Positions 13,646 through 16,995 of a DNA stretch of 16,995 nucleotides are shown here, piece by piece. How positions within the stretch are numbered: the first letter of the stretch is position 1; each line of letters starts with the position of its first letter. A program made the translations under genes and the position numbers. This DNA comes from Nitrospinota bacterium (lineage in GTDB: Bacteria > UBA8248 > JACPRG01): contig JASLXW010000027.1 in the NCBI GenBank assembly GCA_030740135.1, positions 1 through 16,995 on the forward strand. The letters run 5' to 3'. A model generated the notes under the pieces. It ran no database searches. It had not been told where the DNA came from and saw only the letters and a list, made by a program, of their open reading frames with translations.

Positions 13646-15934
13646 ATGAGTGAATACGCGGTATTGGGCAAAAACGTGCCTCGAATCGACAGCAAGCCGA
13701 AGGTCACCGGCGATTCCAAGTACGCCGACGACCGGGCCGCTCCCGGCTGCCTGACGGGCCGGATTCTCAGAAGCCCCCACCCCCACGCGCGAATCCTGAA
13801 CATCGACACCTCCCAGGCCGAAAAGATCAAGGGGGTGAAACTGGTCGTGACGGGGAATGACTTTCCCAACGTCCATTTCGGCCAGTGGATCTTCGATGAG
13901 ACCCTCTTCGTCCGGGACAAAGTCCGGTACACCGGCGACGAGGTGGCCGCCGTGGCGGCCATCGACGACGATGTCGCCCGAGAGGCCCTGGAATTGATCC
14001 GGGTGGAATACGAAGAGCTGCCGGCCGTCTTCGATCCCGAAGGGGCCCTTCGCCCGGACGCGCCGGTCATCCACGAGGATTTCGAAAAGACCAAGGCCAT
14101 ATTCGATGTCAGAGACCGGCAGGGCAACCAGGCCTGCAAAACGCGGTTCCACCACGGGGACCTGGACGTCGGATTCAAAGAAGCGGATGAAGTCATCGAA
14201 AACCGCTTCACGACACACCCGCATCACCCGGCCTACCTCGAAACCCACTCGGCCCTGGCGGAATACGACGCCTCGGGAAACATGACCGTCTGGCTGACCA
14301 CCCAGTCCGTCTTCAAGGTCCAGGAGGTCATCGGCAAGCTGCTCGACATGCCGCTGAGCCGGATCCGGGTCATCGGCTCGACGGTCGGGGGCGGCTTCGG
14401 CGGAAAGAAGCCGAGGATCGATCATTACGCCGCCGCGATGGCCTACAAGACGCGCAAGCCGGTCCGCATCACCCTCAGCCGGGAAGAGGACATGGAGACG
14501 ACCTACCAGCGTCATCCCTCCATCGTCGACATCAAAACCGGCGCGAAGAAGGACGGGACCCTGACGGCCTGGGACTTCCGGATGCTGATGGATACGGGAG
14601 CCTACGCCGACCACGGGCCTTCCATTCTGGCGATGGGCTGCTTCCACGCCCGGGGGCCCTACAAGACGCCGAACGTCAACATCGAGGGCCGCCTGGCCTA
14701 CACCAACAAGACAATCAGCGGGGCGTTTCGCGGATATGGCAACCCCCAGGCGAACTGGGCCGTCGAGTCCCAGATGGACATCCTTTCCCGGACCTTGGGC
14801 ATCGACCCCCTCGAGCTGAGATACAAAAACGGCATGGGCGACGGCGACCCCATGGTCAACGGCCAACGGTACCCGGAAGTCAACCTTCGGGAAACCCTGG
14901 AAAGCGCCGCCGAGGCCGTCGATTGGGGAAAGGCGGCCGGCACGCCGGCCAACGGGAAAAAGCGGGGGATCGGGATCGCGTGCGGCTCCCATCCGTCGGG
15001 CGGCATGGGGTCCTCGGCGATCGTGAAGGTGATGCCCGACGGGACGGCCCAGGTCGTGAGCGGGGTGATCGAGGTCGGCCCCGGCGAGTACACCATCGCA
15101 GCCCAGGTCGCCGCGGAGACCCTCGGTGTCCCGTACGAGAAGGTCCGAATGGTCACCGCCGACACCGACGGCACGCCGTATGAGAACAGCACGGGGGCAA
15201 GCCGAATCACGTTCAACGTGGGCCATGCCGTGCATCTTGCCTCGGAGGACGCGCGCAACGAGTTGCTCGCCCGCGCGGCCGAGATGCTCGAGGCCGACGT
15301 GGAGGACTTGGACACAGGCGACGAGCGGGCCTTCATCGCCTCGGCGCCGGATCGCGGACTGAGCTACGCCGATGTGTCCAAAGCGGCCAACATTCACCTG
15401 AAAGGCCCCATCATCGGCAAGGGCGCCTACAGCCCCAGCCCCCCGACCCCGGCGTTGGAGAACATCGAAGGCTCCGCGGTCCACGGCTTCCCCACCCACG
15501 CCTTTGTGACCCACATCGCCGAGGTGGAGGTGGACGAAGACACCGGAGAGATCGAGATCCTCCGGATGATCTGCTCACACGACATCGGACAGATCATGCA
15601 TCCCGGGGGCCTGGGAGGACAGGTCGACGGCGGAGTGACCCAGGGGATCGGCTACGCCCTGCTCGAAGAGATGGTGTACGACGGGGGCGTTCTCAAAAAC
15701 GCGGATCTGGTTGACTACCTGATCCCCAACAGCCTGGACATCCCCACCATCGAGCACCGGTTCATCGAAAAGCCGGACCCGGCCGGGCCCTACGGCGCGA
15801 AGGGCATCGGCGAGGCCGTGCTGGTCCCAACGGCTTCGGCCATCGCCAACGCCGTCTACGACGCCGTGGGCGCACGGATCATGGACCTGCCCATCACCCC
15901 CGACAAGCTGCTTCGGGCATTGGACAGGATGTAA
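13646..15934 (+). CDS. Orphan molybdopterin-binding large subunit, xanthine dehydrogenase family
   Basis: A 762-residue catalytic subunit, paralogous to the one at 5732-8053. Landmarks are LRSPHPHARI (residues 41-50), GDEVAAVAA (97-105), the cofactor loop GGGFGGKKPR (248-257), GAFRGYGNPQ (359-368), VGPGEYTIAAQ in the second cofactor loop and KGIGEAV near the C-terminus with the likely catalytic Glu at 723. Both CO-dehydrogenase-specific loop residues and an active-site Cys at the corresponding loop are absent. ATG 13646 has GGAG nine bases upstream; the earlier in-frame ATG at 13577 lies upstream of the TATAAT element and is rejected. Unlike the first enzyme, no FAD or 2Fe-2S gene adjoins it: downstream is a hairpin and then two broken genes. 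It must use subunits from elsewhere, share those of the first operon, or have lost its partners in the rearrangement seen after 15935. Confidence 0.93.
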   Translation: MSEYAVLGKNVPRIDSKPKVTGDSKYADDRAAPGCLTGRILRSPHPHARILNIDTSQAEKIKGVKLVVTGNDFPNVHFGQWIFDETLFVRDKVRYTGDEVAAVAAIDDDVAREALELIRVEYEELPAVFDPEGALRPDAPVIHEDFEKTKAIFDVRDRQGNQACKTRFHHGDLDVGFKEADEVIENRFTTHPHHPAYLETHSALAEYDASGNMTVWLTTQSVFKVQEVIGKLLDMPLSRIRVIGSTVGGGFGGKKPRIDHYAAAMAYKTRKPVRITLSREEDMETTYQRHPSIVDIKTGAKKDGTLTAWDFRMLMDTGAYADHGPSILAMGCFHARGPYKTPNVNIEGRLAYTNKTISGAFRGYGNPQANWAVESQMDILSRTLGIDPLELRYKNGMGDGDPMVNGQRYPEVNLRETLESAAEAVDWGKAAGTPANGKKRGIGIACGSHPSGGMGSSAIVKVMPDGTAQVVSGVIEVGPGEYTIAAQVAAETLGVPYEKVRMVTADTDGTPYENSTGASRITFNVGHAVHLASEDARNELLARAAEMLEADVEDLDTGDERAFIASAPDRGLSYADVSKAANIHLKGPIIGKGAYSPSPPTPALENIEGSAVHGFPTHAFVTHIAEVEVDEDTGEIEILRMICSHDIGQIMHPGGLGGQVDGGVTQGIGYALLEEMVYDGGVLKNADLVDYLIPNSLDIPTIEHRFIEKPDPAGPYGAKGIGEAVLVPTASAIANAVYDAVGARIMDLPITPDKLLRALDRM

Positions 15935-15971
15935 GCGCGGACCCGGACAAGAATTGTTGCCTGTCCTTGGA

Positions 15972-16013
15972 GGGGGACGGGGGGAACGCCCGGCCGGCCG
16001 CCCCCGCTCCCCC
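15972..16013 (+). terminator. Strong hairpin after the orphan Mo-hydroxylase gene
   Basis: GGGGGACGGGGG (15972-15983) pairs with CCCCCGCTCCCCC (16001-16013, one bulged C) over about 12 base pairs, and the loop is GC-rich. A T/C-rich stretch (TCTTCTGTTT) follows at 16014-16023. Position 38 bases after the stop at 15934 and the T-rich tail fit an intrinsic terminator, though the T-tract is imperfect. Confidence 0.5.
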
Positions 16014-16041
16014 TCTTCTGTTTGGGCGAGGGGATCCGCCT

Positions 16042-16446
16042 GAAAAGGCGCTCCTGGACTGCGAGGTGGAGGTGCGCGCCTTTCTGCGGATGATGGACCT
16101 TCTGGAAGGCCGCCTGGGGCCGATCCTGTTCCAGTTCCCGTATTTCAACGGGCGGGTCTTTCCGAAGGTGGACGAGATCCACCGACGGGTGGACTCCGTA
16201 ACGGCCGACTTCTCCTACATCCGGTTTCTCGGCGATCGGTATGGAATCGAGGCCGAGACGAAGGACTGGGATCGCCTCATTTGGGACCGAACGGAGGATA
16301 TGAACCTGTGGATGCCGATCATCCAGGAAATTCTGAGCAAGGGCGTCAAGAACGTGTTTGTCTATTTCAACAACCACTACGCCGGACATGCGCCCGGATC
16401 CGTCCGAGAGTTCCAAAACGCCTGGGGGCGGTTTCTCTCCCGGTGA
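16042..16446 (+). pseudogene. DUF72 (YecE-like) protein remnant, 5'-truncated with internal deletion
   Basis: The reading frame resembles the DUF72 family, TIM-barrel-like proteins of unknown function usually about 240-290 residues long. Similarity begins near 16042 (EKALLDCEVEVRAFLRMMD), within the family's central part, so the N-terminal third is missing. GPILFQFPYF (family hallmark) is followed after only about 20 residues by DSVTADFSYIRFLGDR, which in intact members lies roughly 100 residues further on. The middle segment with the usual 'VEIR..W' strand is gone, with the junction near 16178-16190. The C-terminal part, with YFNNHYAGHAPGSV, is intact and ends at a TGA. No start codon with a ribosome-binding site is visible; the ORF could be opened at 15967, but that lies in the terminator hairpin. 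About 135 codons remain and the frame is not disrupted, so the loss looks recent or the product may still be made. Confidence 0.75.
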
Positions 16447-16497
16447 TCCGGAAGGGGCCGGAAGCTGCCCGCAATTCAGGCCTTTTCCCCAGGATGA

Positions 16498-16995
16498 AAT
16501 CAGGTCCGCGGCCTCGATGGCGCGATGCAGGTAGTCCTCGGTGGAAAGGGCGGCCGTTCCAAGAAAGAGGGGATGTCTTTCATCGATCACCCCTTTTCCC
16601 ATCTGGGTGTTGAAGAAATAGACGCCCGTTTGGTCGATCAGTTCGCGCAGGGCGACGCTCGTCCGGTTCCGGTTGGCGGCGGCGCCGATCAGGACAAGCG
16701 GTATCTTGGAGGCCTTCAGCATCTCCACCGCTTCATCGATGACGCGCTCGTTCGCGCTCGGCCGCCTTGCGGCGCTGACCTCATAGGGAGCGGTGGTGGT
16801 TGTCTCGGTGGCGATGTCTTCGGGCAGCTCCAGGTGGACGGCCCCGGGGCGCTCCTCCTGCGCGACTCGCACCGCCTCCCGGACGAGGACGGGGATGCTG
16901 TCTCCATTGACGATCTGCTTTGTGAATTTTGTGATGGGCCGCATCATCTCGACGACGTCCACGATCTGAAACCGGCCCTGCTTGCTTTTCTTGAC
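16498..16995 (-). pseudogene. Acetolactate synthase-like ThDP enzyme, internal fragment (3'-truncated, runs off window)
   Basis: The minus-strand frame is open from the window edge at 16995 and resembles the large subunit of acetolactate synthase and related thiamine-diphosphate enzymes (IlvB type). It starts within the N-terminal ThDP domain (VDVVEMMRPITKFTKQI, then ERPGAVHLELPEDIA) and continues into the central domain (KIPLVLIGAAANR, GVYFFNTQMGKGVIDERHP, FLGTAALSTEDYLHRAIEAADLI). Family members continue after 'AADLI' with a conserved segment and the C-terminal ThDP-binding domain. Here similarity stops at about 16498 and the frame runs on into sequence antisense to the DUF72 remnant. About half of the gene, including the ThDP-binding GDG...N domain, is therefore missing and the product should be inactive. 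The 5' part lies beyond the window, so the true start cannot be given. Confidence 0.8.

Noticed and set aside
15967..16041. The N-terminal 25 codons of the plus-strand ORF leading into the DUF72 remnant
   Set aside because: This stretch is Gly/Pro/Ala-rich, lies in the terminator hairpin and has no family similarity. It is an accidental upstream extension.
15856..16497. Continuation of the acetolactate-synthase-like minus-strand frame to 15856
   Set aside because: After 'AADLI' the translation is unrelated to the family and is antisense to the DUF72 remnant, the hairpin and the end of the Mo-hydroxylase gene.

Overview
The window is GC-rich, densely coding bacterial DNA with about ten genes on alternating strands. 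The gene repertoire (hydantoinase/oxoprolinase pair, several molybdenum hydroxylase genes, periplasmic binding proteins, an OsmC-like gene with an in-frame TGA) suggests an environmental bacterium of a Desulfobacterota, Rokubacteria or Methylomirabilota type. This placement is inference: no rRNA or other marker gene is present.

Layout. At 244-4225 (+) lies a hydantoinase A/B (oxoprolinase) pair. A short AT-richer spacer follows, carrying an imperfect inverted repeat (4240-4345). At 4369-9231 (-) is one likely operon: an NMT1/THI5-like substrate-binding protein followed by a three-subunit molybdenum hydroxylase in the order large, FAD and 2Fe-2S subunit, with overlapping stop and start codons. 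A near-consensus sigma-70 promoter sits upstream at 9384-9412. At 9545-10744 (+) is an Old Yellow Enzyme-type flavin oxidoreductase with a C-terminal cysteine cluster. At 10868-11557 (-) is a metal-dependent cyclase/formamidase with its own promoter. At 11824-12342 (+) is an OsmC-like gene interrupted by a single in-frame TGA. It overlaps tail to tail with a BMP-family substrate-binding protein gene (12339-13382, -). Divergent from that is an orphan molybdenum hydroxylase large subunit (13646-15934, +). The last kilobase is a mosaic of two broken genes: a DUF72 protein with an N-terminal truncation and an internal deletion (+), and an acetolactate-synthase-like ThDP enzyme cut off in its middle domain (-).

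Main discovery candidate. The OsmC-like reading frame is split by TGA at 12037-12039, where OsmC proteins carry their first redox cysteine. Twenty bases downstream is a compact hairpin (GAAGCG-GTA-CGCTTC) with a G at the start of the loop, which fits the bacterial SECIS pattern. The second OsmC-type cysteine is retained. I read this as a 172-residue selenoprotein, not two small ORFs or a pseudogene.

Working together. Uptake proteins (NMT1-like and BMP-like), Mo-hydroxylases, an amide-hydrolysing HyuA/B pair and a cyclase/formamidase are a combination suited to uptake, hydroxylation, reduction and ring opening of N-heterocyclic or lactam compounds. The actual substrate cannot be read from the sequence.
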